A program made the translations under genes and the position numbers. From a virus: DNA of 20,228 bases. The stretch is from IMG/VR virus record IMGVR_UViG_3300031673_000609, positions 1 to 20,228 of that record. One strand, given 5' to 3'. Positions 1 through 5,952 of this stretch are shown here, piece by piece (position 1 is the stretch's first letter; each line of letters begins with the position of its first letter). The notes beneath the pieces are model-generated. The model searched no databases. It was not told where the DNA came from and saw only the letters and a program-made list of their open reading frames with translations.

Positions 1-105
1 TAAAGGGCCAGGGAAAAGAGGTCTTACCCTAATGGAGAGACTACTATGTATACACCTCCTCTTCAGTATACTTATATATCTCTGTAAACAGAGATTACTA
101 GTATC

Positions 106-133
106 TAGTATATAGAGATTCTCTCATATACTA
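106..133. repeat. Imperfect inverted repeat (12 bp stem, one bulge)
   Basis: TAGTATAT-A-GAGA, loop TTC, then TCTC-ATATACTA. The arms are 8 and 4 bp, with a single unpaired A at 114. It sits in the AT-rich non-coding block just after a shorter hairpin at 79-94 (TCTCTG-TAAA-CAGAGA). It has no following T-tract, so it does not look like a terminator. A protein-binding site or cruciform is possible. Confidence 0.5.
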
Positions 134-208
134 TATATGTCTAATGATTACTGTATATATATTATATTATATAGAGCTCTTTACCTATAAGAAGATCTTT
201 CGTACTTT

Positions 209-237
209 TTGTAGATATAAGAAAATAAATATATACA
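209..237 (+). promoter_or_regulatory. Weak sigma70-like promoter candidate
   Basis: TTGTAG (209-214) and TATACA (232-237) are separated by 17 bp. Both boxes depart from consensus, and AT-rich DNA yields such matches by chance. The candidate is strengthened slightly because the -10 box overlaps a 16-bp palindrome (233-248) and because the region precedes the first + strand genes. Confidence 0.25.
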
Positions 238-248
238 ATATATTGTAT
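233..248. promoter_or_regulatory. 16-bp perfect palindrome, possible operator
   Basis: ATACAATATATTGTAT reads identically on both strands and overlaps the -10 box of the candidate promoter. A symmetric site of this length across a -10 element is the usual layout for a dimeric repressor. No repressor gene is in the window. AT-rich sequence makes palindromes more likely by chance, so this is a lead rather than a firm call. Confidence 0.35.
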
Positions 249-349
249 TACTCTTTATCAAAAACACGTAAGTTACCGGTTCATATATAGATGTAGGGAA
301 GAAGACGATGAATTTCCCTTTCACATAGAAAAAATAGGAGAATCGTAAT

Positions 350-421
350 ATGGCTTTGGTTCCTCAAAAAGACTTAAGTTCTTTTGTTAGGCTAGGTTAC
401 GCCAATAGGCGGAGTGGTTAG
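350..421 (+). CDS. 23-aa ORF with its own ribosome site and terminator
   Basis: This is a short ORF encoding MALVPQKDLSSFVRLGYANR followed by three more residues. A ribosome site (TAGGAG, about 335-340) lies roughly 8 nt before the ATG, and the stop is followed 20 nt later by a strong intrinsic terminator (hairpin 442-473). Ribosome site, short ORF and terminator together resemble either a leader-peptide/attenuator unit or a standalone small-peptide gene. The peptide has no recognisable motif and no run of one amino acid of the kind that marks amino-acid attenuators. Function unknown; expression is inferred only from the ribosome site. Confidence 0.45.
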   Translation: MALVPQKDLSSFVRLGYANRRSG

Positions 422-441
422 GGACCATTTAAACATACACC

Positions 442-486
442 AAAAGCCAGGGATAGTTGTATCCACTGGTTTTCTTTGTTTTTTAT
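442..486 (+). terminator. Rho-independent terminator
   Basis: The stem has 9 bp close to the loop: CCAG plus GGATA, loop GTTG, then TATCC and CTGG with one unpaired A. It is extended by AAAA/TTTT around a bulged G. The 3' side runs into TTTTCTTTGTTTTTT (470-484). It ends the transcript of the 23-aa ORF just before the ribosome site of the next gene, so transcription of that gene needs read-through or a separate start. Confidence 0.75.
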
Positions 487-509
487 ATATAAACCAAGGA
501 GCAAAACTT

Positions 510-704
510 ATGGCAAGAAGAGGAAGATACCAATCAGAAGGGCATCCATCAGAAAAGCGCCAAAGCAGGTTGGGCTCTATTGCCAGAGAAGAAGAATGGA
601 GCACCGGAAGGAAAGAACCCGGGGCCCTTTTGCGCGCCTTTAGTAAGCTATATCCAAATAGGGGTTATTCCACTAAGACTGGACCCCAAAGAGAAGATGA
701 TTAG
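510..704 (+). CDS. Small basic protein of unknown function (64 aa)
   Basis: The ATG at 510 is preceded by AAGGAGC (494-500). An in-frame GTG at 414 would run through the terminator hairpin and is rejected. The protein begins MARRGRYQSEGHPSEKRQSR. It is strongly charged, rich in Arg, Lys, Ser and Gly, and has no hydrophobic segment. I do not recognise a family. Such proteins could bind nucleic acid, but nothing in the sequence proves it. It is flanked upstream by an intrinsic terminator and downstream by a T-tract, so it may be a single-gene transcript. Confidence 0.6.
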   Translation: MARRGRYQSEGHPSEKRQSRLGSIAREEEWSTGRKEPGALLRAFSKLYPNRGYSTKTGPQREDD

Positions 705-723
705 GAAGACTTGACCTTGTACT

Positions 724-740
724 GAAGGCCTTCTTTTTTT
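724..740 (+). terminator. Possible weak terminator (palindrome plus T-tract)
   Basis: GAAGGCCTTC (724-733) is a perfect palindrome that runs directly into TTTTTTT. The hairpin it could form is short, because a loop must be taken from the palindrome itself. An alternative CCTT/AAGG pairing also exists. The T-tract directly after a gene end is suggestive, but the stem is weak. Confidence 0.3.
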
Positions 741-911
741 ATGTCTTAACATTTTACGGGGACGCACGGCATTAATGTACGGAACGTACGAAAAAATACC
801 CCAAAAAATCGCCCTCGCGGCCTTCGGCCGAATGGACTGACACGAAAAAGAAGAACGTGTTGAGGGAAAGAACGAAAGACAATAAACAGAACCAAAACGG
901 GAGGAAAGCAA
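741..911 (+). other. Non-coding leader with short GC-rich hairpins
   Basis: No supported gene. Three small stem-loops can be seen: GTACG-GAA-CGTAC (777-789), CGGCC-TTC-GGCCG (818-830) and ACACG...CGTGT (840-860). A GGGG/CCCC pair (about 758-761 with 798-801) could enclose the first. The only ORF here (ATG at 775, about 21 codons) has no ribosome site. The stretch ends with GGGAGGAAAG, the ribosome site of the gene at 912. It may be a structured 5' leader for the following small genes. No known RNA family was recognised. Confidence 0.4.
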
Positions 912-1067
912 ATGGAACCGATTCTCAACGCAATAAGCCAGGGCTGGAGTTTTATAGGCGGCGGAGTTCTCGTCGTAGCCAATGGCATAGGTAGCGTAGC
1001 GACTCAGTTGGGCGAAGGTACTGTCACGGCTATAAAGACAGTATTTCTGCTTACATCTGGCAGCTAA
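912..1067 (+). CDS. Tiny hydrophobic membrane protein (51 aa)
   Basis: The ATG at 912 has a very strong ribosome site, GGGAGGAAAG (about 900-909). The protein is MEPILNAISQGWSFIGGGVL and so on to a C-terminal TSGS. Residues about 12-30 form one hydrophobic, glycine-rich segment able to cross a membrane. A second, weaker hydrophobic stretch (about 38-48, TAIKTVFLLT) is near the C-terminus. Its size and membrane character, and the coiled-coil/membrane gene 400 bp downstream, would fit a small holin-like or membrane accessory protein. No motif proves this, so the role is inference only. Confidence 0.6.
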   Translation: MEPILNAISQGWSFIGGGVLVVANGIGSVATQLGEGTVTAIKTVFLLTSGS

Positions 1068-1090
1068 TTTAGCACCACAAGGGAGGTGCG

Positions 1091-1183
1091 GTGGTTAAGG
1101 GTATTGTTCTGGTGGAGCTCAATACAAAATATGACGAAAAAACAGCAACGCGCGAGTTGCTTGTGATACTAATAGAAGAATAA
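1091..1183 (+). CDS. 30-aa ORF with GTG start
   Basis: GTG at 1091 follows GGGAGG (1081-1086) with a short spacer. The frame stays open for 30 codons to TAA at 1181. The product starts MVKGIVLVELNTKYDEKTAT and ends LLVILIEE. It has alternating hydrophobic/charged stretches but no clear membrane helix and no known family. The competing ATG at 1131 gives only 11 codons. Support rests on the ribosome site and the tight fit between neighbouring genes. Confidence 0.4.
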   Translation: MVKGIVLVELNTKYDEKTATRELLVILIEE

Positions 1184-1219
1184 GAAATTACAACTCAAAG
1201 TAAGGAGAAATAAGAAATC

Positions 1220-1465
1220 ATGGAAAAAGGCACAATTAGATGGTTTGACAATAAAAAGGGTTATGGATTCATAGAGAAAGCGTCGGACGGAAAGGATCTT
1301 TTCGTTCATTACTCTGCGATAGAAATGGAAGGATATAAAACTCTCAAAGCTAAAGAAGCCGTTGAATTTGAAATAGTAGACGGAGAGAAAGGTCCTCAAG
1401 CAGCTGATGTGGTTAGGGCTGCTGTTGTTGCAGACAAGGTGGAAGTTGCAGAAGAGGAAGAATAA
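1220..1465 (+). CDS. Cold-shock domain protein (CspA-like, 81 aa)
   Basis: This is a small single-stranded nucleic-acid-binding protein of the bacterial cold-shock family, which binds RNA or ssDNA through an OB-fold and can melt RNA secondary structure. The start MEKGTIRWFDNKKGYGFIEK carries the usual K-G-x-(V/I)-(K/R)-W-F entry. RNP1 is KGYGFIEK (13-20) and RNP2 is LFVHYSAI (27-34). Bacterial Csp proteins are about 65-70 aa; this one has an acidic tail ending EVAEEEE. The ribosome site is TAAGGAGA (1200-1207). It lies between small genes of unknown role and an XhlA-like gene. A phage-borne Csp could act as an RNA chaperone or antiterminator in late transcription; that role is inferred. Confidence 0.93.
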   Translation: MEKGTIRWFDNKKGYGFIEKASDGKDLFVHYSAIEMEGYKTLKAKEAVEFEIVDGEKGPQAADVVRAAVVADKVEVAEEEE

Positions 1466-1479
1466 GCAAGGAGAACTAT

Positions 1480-1815
1480 ATGCCAGACAACATAGTAAGA
1501 GAAGACACAAGGTGTGTTATGCACACCGAGAAAATACACGAGCTAGAAATGAGAATGGTTGAAATAAAGGGCGACGTTAAGCACATCAGAGAGAGGATAG
1601 ATAATGGTTTAAGCGCTACTGTAACCAAGGTATGGGACAAGCTCCAGGCAATGGCGGTAGACAGGGCCAAGATGGAGACCATAGTTGAAAACAATGCTAC
1701 GTTTATTGATAAACTAAAAAATGCTCTCATTTGGGTTTCTGTTACAGGTGTTGCTGGAGGGATTATAGCTCTAGTGTTCAAGCTAATACATACATATATA
1801 AATACTAACGCGTAA
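1480..1815 (+). CDS. Coiled-coil protein with C-terminal membrane anchor (XhlA-like, 111 aa)
   Basis: Residues about 15-80 are charged and heptad-like (for example HTEKIHELEMRMVEIKGDVK), followed by one hydrophobic helix at about 82-104 and a short tail. This plan of an N-terminal coiled coil plus a C-terminal membrane anchor matches the XhlA family, membrane proteins that work with a holin and an endolysin in lysis of some Firmicutes and their phages. It would then sit on the cytoplasmic membrane with the coil on one side. The match is by architecture rather than by a diagnostic motif, so other membrane-tethered coiled coils (for example virion or spanin-like proteins) remain possible. The ribosome site AAGGAG precedes the ATG; the next gene follows 12 nt after the stop. 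Confidence 0.6.
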   Translation: MPDNIVREDTRCVMHTEKIHELEMRMVEIKGDVKHIRERIDNGLSATVTKVWDKLQAMAVDRAKMETIVENNATFIDKLKNALIWVSVTGVAGGIIALVFKLIHTYINTNA

Positions 1816-1827
1816 TTGGAGGTAATT

Positions 1828-2004
1828 ATGGCCAGAGCAAGCAATACTGGACGAGGAAATTATCCCGCGGCAAAGATGCCCGGATCGGCGGGACAGATGA
1901 GAGAAGTGCTTAAAAGTATTCCAAAGATGAAATATCCAAATAGGAATGCAAGTACTACTGAATATAAAAGAACTCTAAAAAAAGAACCGGAATCTAATGA
2001 GTAA
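1828..2004 (+). CDS. Small basic protein of unknown function (58 aa)
   Basis: The ATG at 1828 has GGAGGT (1818-1823) 4-5 nt upstream. An in-frame TTG at 1816 would place the ribosome site inside the gene and is rejected. The protein begins MARASNTGRGNYPAAKMPGS and is rich in Lys, Arg, Ser and Asn, with no hydrophobic segment. Its end overlaps the start of the next gene (ATGAGTAA), which suggests translational coupling with the four-cysteine protein. Function unknown. Confidence 0.65.
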   Translation: MARASNTGRGNYPAAKMPGSAGQMREVLKSIPKMKYPNRNASTTEYKRTLKKEPESNE

Positions 2005-2740
2005 TGAGAACGATGTTGAAAAACAGATCACTTTAAAGAAAGATGGTGGCCTGTCCGAGGATACTGTGCTTGGAGCTTTCTCGGCTAAGATGCGTGACGA
2101 CTACGAGATCACCCTTACGCCAAAAGAAACCAAGAAACTCATCTGCTACCTGAACACCCTAAAGACAGGGTTTCAGGCTTCTATGCCGATGATATGCCTG
2201 GGAGAGCAATGTCCCTATGCTAAGAAGTGTCCTCTCGGAGAAAACAACAATTATCCAATGGGCAGCGATTGTCCAATGGAGACTTACTTAAGAGAACAGT
2301 GGTTCGATGATTACGTAAAAGACTTAGAGATACCTGAAGACAGCAAGGTTGATGCGTCTCTAGTTCAGGATTTAGTTTTATGGGACATGCTATCAAAAAG
2401 GGCAGTAGAAGAACTTGCGGTTGATCCTAAGATAGTAAAGAAGTCCGTTGCAGGATTTCAGCAGACGAACGAGGGAATGAAGCCTATCTATAAGGAAGAA
2501 GTCAACCAGAGACTGACTTTTCTGGAAAAGGCCCAGAGGCAGAAAATGAAGATCATGGATTCTCTGATTGCTACAAGAGAAGCTAAGAGCAAAGACACTT
2601 CGAGGATACTTCACGATCCTAGTACCTACGCAGCCAAACTTCTAGACAAAGCTCGAGAGCTTCGAGAGAGGGCCGCCAAGGCCGGGTTGATAGAAGTTGA
2701 ATATAGCGTGGAGGATCAGGATGCCAATACCGGGAAGTAA
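1997..2740 (+). CDS. Four-cysteine protein, unknown function (247 aa)
   Basis: The N-terminal part holds a cysteine cluster at residues 67-92: MICLGEQCPYAKKCPLG, then DCPME after a 13-residue gap. The spacing is C-x4-C-x5-C-x13-C, each cysteine except the first followed by proline. Four cysteines so spaced would fit a zinc or iron-sulphur site; which metal cannot be told. The rest is predominantly alpha-helical and charged (EKAQRQKMKIMDSL, ARELRERAAKAG). Start: ATG overlapping the previous stop. A separate small terminase subunit has not been found in the window, and a helical protein upstream of terL is a conceivable candidate, but nothing direct supports that. Its 3' end overlaps the next gene by 20 bp. 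Confidence 0.7.
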   Translation: MSNENDVEKQITLKKDGGLSEDTVLGAFSAKMRDDYEITLTPKETKKLICYLNTLKTGFQASMPMICLGEQCPYAKKCPLGENNNYPMGSDCPMETYLREQWFDDYVKDLEIPEDSKVDASLVQDLVLWDMLSKRAVEELAVDPKIVKKSVAGFQQTNEGMKPIYKEEVNQRLTFLEKAQRQKMKIMDSLIATREAKSKDTSRILHDPSTYAAKLLDKARELRERAAKAGLIEVEYSVEDQDANTGK

Positions 2741-3611
2741 AATGCTAGCAAGGGTGCTTAGCGCTTCTGCAAGAAGAAGTATGATTCTTTCCGGAGCGTT
2801 GTCGTTGTCAATATTGGCTTCACCAGGAATTGCATCAGCTAAGGACATTGGTGCTGTTGCCGCAAGGTCAATGAAAGTGGCTGCAACAGAAACTGCGGCA
2901 GTAAAGGTAGACAAGCTTAAGGATATTATACACACCGTTATTGGAATGACCGACAAGGGAGCATCAGAGGCATACAAGGGAAAAGTTGCCAACATGCTTG
3001 GAAGAACTGCTGTTCATGAGTCCATGGGCCTGAAACAAGTTAGACAAATTTCAGACTACAAAGACGGAAAGCCAATATACGGCCCAGCGCGAAGTTACTG
3101 GGGGGTGGAACCCGAAACGGCCAAGTGGCTCACAACCGATTATGCTTTTGCAACAAAGAGAGTTCCGGTTAAGGGCAAAAAGGGAGAGTTTGAAACGGTG
3201 CTAAGAAGGCCAGACACACTGGCATCAATCGAAAGCGCTACAGGACTTTCAAGGGAACAACTAAAGACCTTGAGCCAGAAAGACGTAACGGCAATGTTAG
3301 AAAACAATGTTTTTTACGCCGGAACTATGGCTAGATATAAATACAAAACAAGAACAGGATCAATACCAGGCACCCTAGACGAACAGGCTTCATACTGGTC
3401 AAATGAATATCAGGGAAAGGGAATTGCAGCAAACACGGCCAATTTTGTGCAATCTAATAAATCATTTGAAAACAAATTAGGATACAAGCCAGAGTGGGAA
3501 GACAAGCAAACAGCAGGCCTAACAATGGTGCTTGACGAAAATAAAATAAAACATAACATAAGTGATGTGAAAACGAAAACAGATCACCTATTTAATTTTA
3601 ATAAAAAGTAG
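2721..3611 (+). CDS. Exported lysozyme-like / lytic transglycosylase-like protein (296 aa)
   Basis: The start at 2721 is chosen because GGAGG (2710-2714) lies 6 nt upstream. The N-terminus then reads as a signal peptide: basic residues, a hydrophobic run (about 20-35) and an ASA cleavage-like site (37-40). A likely catalytic segment follows, RTAVHESMGLKQVRQIS with Glu100, then GPARSYWGVEPETAKWL. This order (Glu in HES, then GPA...EP.T) and a later YWSNEYQGKGIAANTANF resemble lysozyme-fold proteins common near virion genes of environmental phages. Such enzymes cut the glycan strands of peptidoglycan during entry or lysis. Activity is inferred. With the XhlA-like gene upstream, a lysis role is possible; position among structural genes equally fits a virion-associated muralytic enzyme. 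Confidence 0.6.
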   Translation: MPIPGSKMLARVLSASARRSMILSGALSLSILASPGIASAKDIGAVAARSMKVAATETAAVKVDKLKDIIHTVIGMTDKGASEAYKGKVANMLGRTAVHESMGLKQVRQISDYKDGKPIYGPARSYWGVEPETAKWLTTDYAFATKRVPVKGKKGEFETVLRRPDTLASIESATGLSREQLKTLSQKDVTAMLENNVFYAGTMARYKYKTRTGSIPGTLDEQASYWSNEYQGKGIAANTANFVQSNKSFENKLGYKPEWEDKQTAGLTMVLDENKIKHNISDVKTKTDHLFNFNKK

Positions 3612-3631
3612 AATTTATTTGGAGGCGAGCT

Positions 3632-4039
3632 ATGAACGCAGCGTGGTCACTTTTTAAGGGAACAAATTTTGCAAGAAGTATGTCCGCTCTCTGGAAAGCC
3701 GGAACAATGACATCAAGAGACGCGCTTCGTACTGGATTTAGGTATGCCAAGCAGCAAGGGTTCAAGGTTCCCGGCGGGACCGCGGCAAGGGCAGGAAGAA
3801 GAAGAGCCGCTGAAGGAATGGCCGGTGCTTGGAGGAAAAGAGCTCCACAAATGGCTAAAGAGTATTTTTGGCCAGGAACCCAGAACACAGCTTGGTCTGG
3901 CATGGGTGCCACAAAGAATGCAAGGATGACAGTAAAACAGGCACAAATGGCTAGACTTAGAAGGACTGGGGGAGCTGCCGTAGGATTGTGGGCAGGTACA
4001 AACGCCCTAAGGCGTGGGAATCAAGTAGGACCATTCTAA
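3632..4039 (+). CDS. Arg/Gly/Ala-rich basic protein (135 aa), probable minor virion protein
   Basis: The ATG at 3632 is preceded by GGAGG with a 6-nt spacer. The product starts MNAAWSLFKGTNFARSMSAL and is strongly basic, with clusters such as AARAGRRRAAEG (about 51-62) and MARLRRTGGAA. Near the C-terminus is a short hydrophobic Gly/Ala stretch (GGAAVGLWAGTNAL). No family is recognised. Together with the next two genes it forms a trio of similar composition, which suggests related roles, for example DNA-associated head or ejected proteins. That is inference from composition and location. Confidence 0.65.
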   Translation: MNAAWSLFKGTNFARSMSALWKAGTMTSRDALRTGFRYAKQQGFKVPGGTAARAGRRRAAEGMAGAWRKRAPQMAKEYFWPGTQNTAWSGMGATKNARMTVKQAQMARLRRTGGAAVGLWAGTNALRRGNQVGPF

Positions 4040-4052
4040 GTAGGAGATACCA

Positions 4053-4736
4053 ATGGCCATAGATTATCGCGACAAGAGTGAAAGAATTAGAAACAGATAC
4101 CTATACCCAGAGAACGACGATGCATCGTTGTCCGATGTGCTCGTTCCGGCGGCTGAGTATCTAGCTTTTTTTACACCACTTGGCGGATGGCTTGGGAAGC
4201 AGATTGGGAAGGGCATAAGGGGAGCGTGGCAAGGAGCTACTCGGTACAAGGGAACCAAAGCCCTGTCAACGGTTCTGGGAAGACCAGGGATGAAGGGAAG
4301 TCCAGGGGCTTCGGAAACAATATTTGCAGCGGGGAATGGACTTGCTAAATCGGCGGGGCCAGGAGCTGTAGGAGCGGCAGAAACACTTAGGGGAGCCAAG
4401 GAAAACGCCTGGAACTGGGGAAAGGGCTGGGATTGGAAAAATGGCTTTAGTGGATTCAAAAATTTTAGTGGAAAAGGTTTTCAAAGAACAGGGGCCGCAA
4501 TAAGTAGCTTAGCTAACTTTGTGGGAAGAAATCCTGGGAAAATAGCACTAGCGGCCGGAGCGGTGGGCGCGCTAAGCGCAATGAGAGAAAGGCCAAAAGC
4601 ACAGCCGATAGCAGACATAGGAATGGGATATCCAGCCGGAACAACTTGGGTTAAACAATACAAGAAAAAAGGAATGGATCCAAATAGACTTGGCGCATCC
4701 GGAGATCTTGTTTTTGCGATGAGGGGGGCTAGATAA
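4053..4736 (+). CDS. Gly/Ala-rich amphipathic protein (227 aa), probable minor virion protein
   Basis: The ribosome site TAGGAGAT lies 5-6 nt before the ATG. Two hydrophobic or amphipathic segments are visible: about 33-52 (AEYLAFFTPLGGWLGKQIGK) and about 169-181 (GKIALAAGAVGAL). Between them is a Gly/Trp/Asn-rich stretch with repeated WNWGKGWDWKNGF-type sequence (about 114-130). It shares its composition with both neighbours. Proteins with Gly/Ala-rich helices that can enter membranes are typical of phage ejection or pilot proteins, but no diagnostic motif is present. The next gene starts one base after the stop. Confidence 0.62.
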   Translation: MAIDYRDKSERIRNRYLYPENDDASLSDVLVPAAEYLAFFTPLGGWLGKQIGKGIRGAWQGATRYKGTKALSTVLGRPGMKGSPGASETIFAAGNGLAKSAGPGAVGAAETLRGAKENAWNWGKGWDWKNGFSGFKNFSGKGFQRTGAAISSLANFVGRNPGKIALAAGAVGALSAMRERPKAQPIADIGMGYPAGTTWVKQYKKKGMDPNRLGASGDLVFAMRGAR

Positions 4737-4737
4737 C

Positions 4738-5508
4738 ATGGCTACCGACAGAAGTTTTGAAGATTTTCAGTTTAAGGCCTGGATGGGCGCAAGCGCCGCT
4801 GGAATAATGGATGTAAGTGATCCCGTAGCGTATGGACTCAACAGGGCGGTTAAGGGCAAGGGCGCCGCAGCACAAGCTGCTTGGATGAAATCCAACATAG
4901 GAACTGGTTGGAGATTCTCGGGAATGGGACAGGGAAACCTGAAATACTCTCACCTGAGAATGAGACCTGGAGATTTTCAAAGCAGGTTCATGAAGTCATG
5001 GAGTTCAACATTTGGACCAGGGCTTCAGCCAGGAGTAAACCCGAAAGCAGCAGCCGGTATCAATAAAATATTTTTTGGACAAAGTAAATTTTATGGTGGA
5101 AGGGGAGCGGAAACTCTAAGAAGACTATCTACCAGAAGAGTAATGACGTCTGCCGGAAGAGAAAGAGCTGCAGGATATTTTAGTAAAAAAATGTGGGATC
5201 TTGCCGGAGCAAAAGGAAGAACCCTAAGGCCAGCGTTAGTGCGTGCCGGGATAGGCAGGGTTGGAAGCGTAGCAAGTAAAGTGCTCAGGGCTGGATGGGG
5301 CGCAACACTTCTATACGAAGTTGCTGAAAGCTCAGTAAAGATGCTAAGACAGGGGGCCAGGAAAGCCTCAGCCCTAGAGTGGGGAAAAGGATTCGAAATA
5401 ACTCAAGGGCTATATACAGAAAGACAACGTGCGGTTCAAGCCATAACATCTTCGAGAATGTCATCTAGGTCAGCCATAGGCGGAGAAGCCGCTTTAATGC
5501 ATAGATAA
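4738..5508 (+). CDS. Basic Gly/Ala/Arg-rich protein (256 aa), probable minor virion protein
   Basis: ATG at 4738, one base after the preceding stop, with a GAGGGGGG ribosome site (4721-4728). The protein is rich in Arg, Gly, Ala and Ser. A moderately hydrophobic segment is at about 181-200 (VLRAGWGATLLYEVAESS). The C-terminal end, GLYTERQRAVQAITSSRMSS then RSAIGGEAALMHR, is markedly more patterned than the rest and looks like a conserved helical end. The family is not recognised. It is the third of a compositionally similar trio (3632-5508) and probably contributes to the virion; function inferred from context only. Confidence 0.62.
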   Translation: MATDRSFEDFQFKAWMGASAAGIMDVSDPVAYGLNRAVKGKGAAAQAAWMKSNIGTGWRFSGMGQGNLKYSHLRMRPGDFQSRFMKSWSSTFGPGLQPGVNPKAAAGINKIFFGQSKFYGGRGAETLRRLSTRRVMTSAGRERAAGYFSKKMWDLAGAKGRTLRPALVRAGIGRVGSVASKVLRAGWGATLLYEVAESSVKMLRQGARKASALEWGKGFEITQGLYTERQRAVQAITSSRMSSRSAIGGEAALMHR

Positions 5509-5516
5509 GGAGAATT

Positions 5517-5687
5517 ATGAAGGATGCAATTTCAACACCAGGAATGGGAGCAATGGGAGCCGGAGGAATAGTCAGGGCTCTTGGTGGTAACTTCACGCCT
5601 GGAAGAGGTTCGGGAAATAAGAAGGCGAGAGCAAAATTAAAAAAGCAATCTTGTTCAAATAAGAAGAAAGCTTCAAAGAGCAAATAG
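5517..5687 (+). CDS. Small Gly/Lys-rich protein (56 aa)
   Basis: The ATG at 5517 follows TAAGGAGAATT immediately after the preceding gene. The product begins MKDAISTPGMGAMGAGGIVR and ends in a Lys-rich tail with one cysteine (KKQSCSNKKKASKSK). The first half is Gly/Met-rich and mildly hydrophobic; the second half is very basic. It is the first of a run of seven small genes up to terL. No known family. The excellent ribosome site and the exact fit between two genes make it likely to be real. Confidence 0.65.
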   Translation: MKDAISTPGMGAMGAGGIVRALGGNFTPGRGSGNKKARAKLKKQSCSNKKKASKSK

Positions 5688-5695
5688 GAGAAAGC

Positions 5696-5938
5696 ATGGA
5701 AAGAGTAATCAGATTAACAGACGTAGAGGGCTTCTTCAATTACTGCTTAGTAGAGGCGTCAGGAATAATTCAAGACGACATGGACGTATCTTCAGTCGGA
5801 GTGACGAGGGCTTTTACAAACCTCGACCATCAAGACGAGGTATGGAAAATATATTCTACAAAGGAAGAATTGGAAGAGTATTTTGACTCATTCGTAGCTG
5901 CAAGCGGCATAGAATATATTAATATAGGGCCATCATAA
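5696..5938 (+). CDS. Small acidic protein of unknown function (80 aa)
   Basis: The ribosome site TAGGAGAAAG precedes the ATG, 8 nt after the previous stop. The product begins MERVIRLTDVEGFFNYCLVE and is acidic, unlike its lysine-rich neighbours, with mixed alpha/beta character and no membrane segment. It has one cysteine. The pattern of aromatic and acidic residues (EVWKIYSTKEELEEYFDSF) suggests a compact globular domain. I do not recognise a family; its position in the small-protein run before terL is the only functional hint. Confidence 0.65.
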   Translation: MERVIRLTDVEGFFNYCLVEASGIIQDDMDVSSVGVTRAFTNLDHQDEVWKIYSTKEELEEYFDSFVAASGIEYINIGPS

Positions 5939-5952
5939 TACTAGGAGAAAAA

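Larger units (their letters stand above)
1..349. other. AT-rich non-coding region with inverted repeats
   Basis: No convincing gene is present in this stretch. It is far richer in A and T than the rest of the window, with long TATATA-like runs between about 60 and 290. It contains a 6-bp hairpin at 79-94, an imperfect inverted repeat at 106-133, AGAGCTCT at 172-179 and a 16-bp perfect palindrome at 233-248. The only short ORF with an ATG near a purine run (ATG at 308, six codons) is too short to support. The location, ahead of a long co-directional gene array, fits a promoter/operator or replication-related region. Which of these it is cannot be decided from sequence alone. Confidence 0.6.

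Noticed and set aside
400-475. Possible tRNA (AGTGGTTAGGGACC looks like a D-arm, with a hairpin after it)
   Set aside because: No acceptor stem can be closed, the second hairpin lacks a T-loop, and it is better explained as an intrinsic terminator with a T-tract.
648-988. Overlapping minus-strand ORFs of 87 and 80 codons
   Set aside because: They overlap each other in different frames, cross a supported + strand gene start and have no recognisable protein pattern. All supported genes are on the + strand.
1816-1827. TTG start giving a four-residue extension of the 58-aa protein (similar non-ATG extensions at 9435, 13440, 15544)
   Set aside because: In each case the ribosome site, a hairpin or the upstream gene lies inside the extension, and a better ATG follows.
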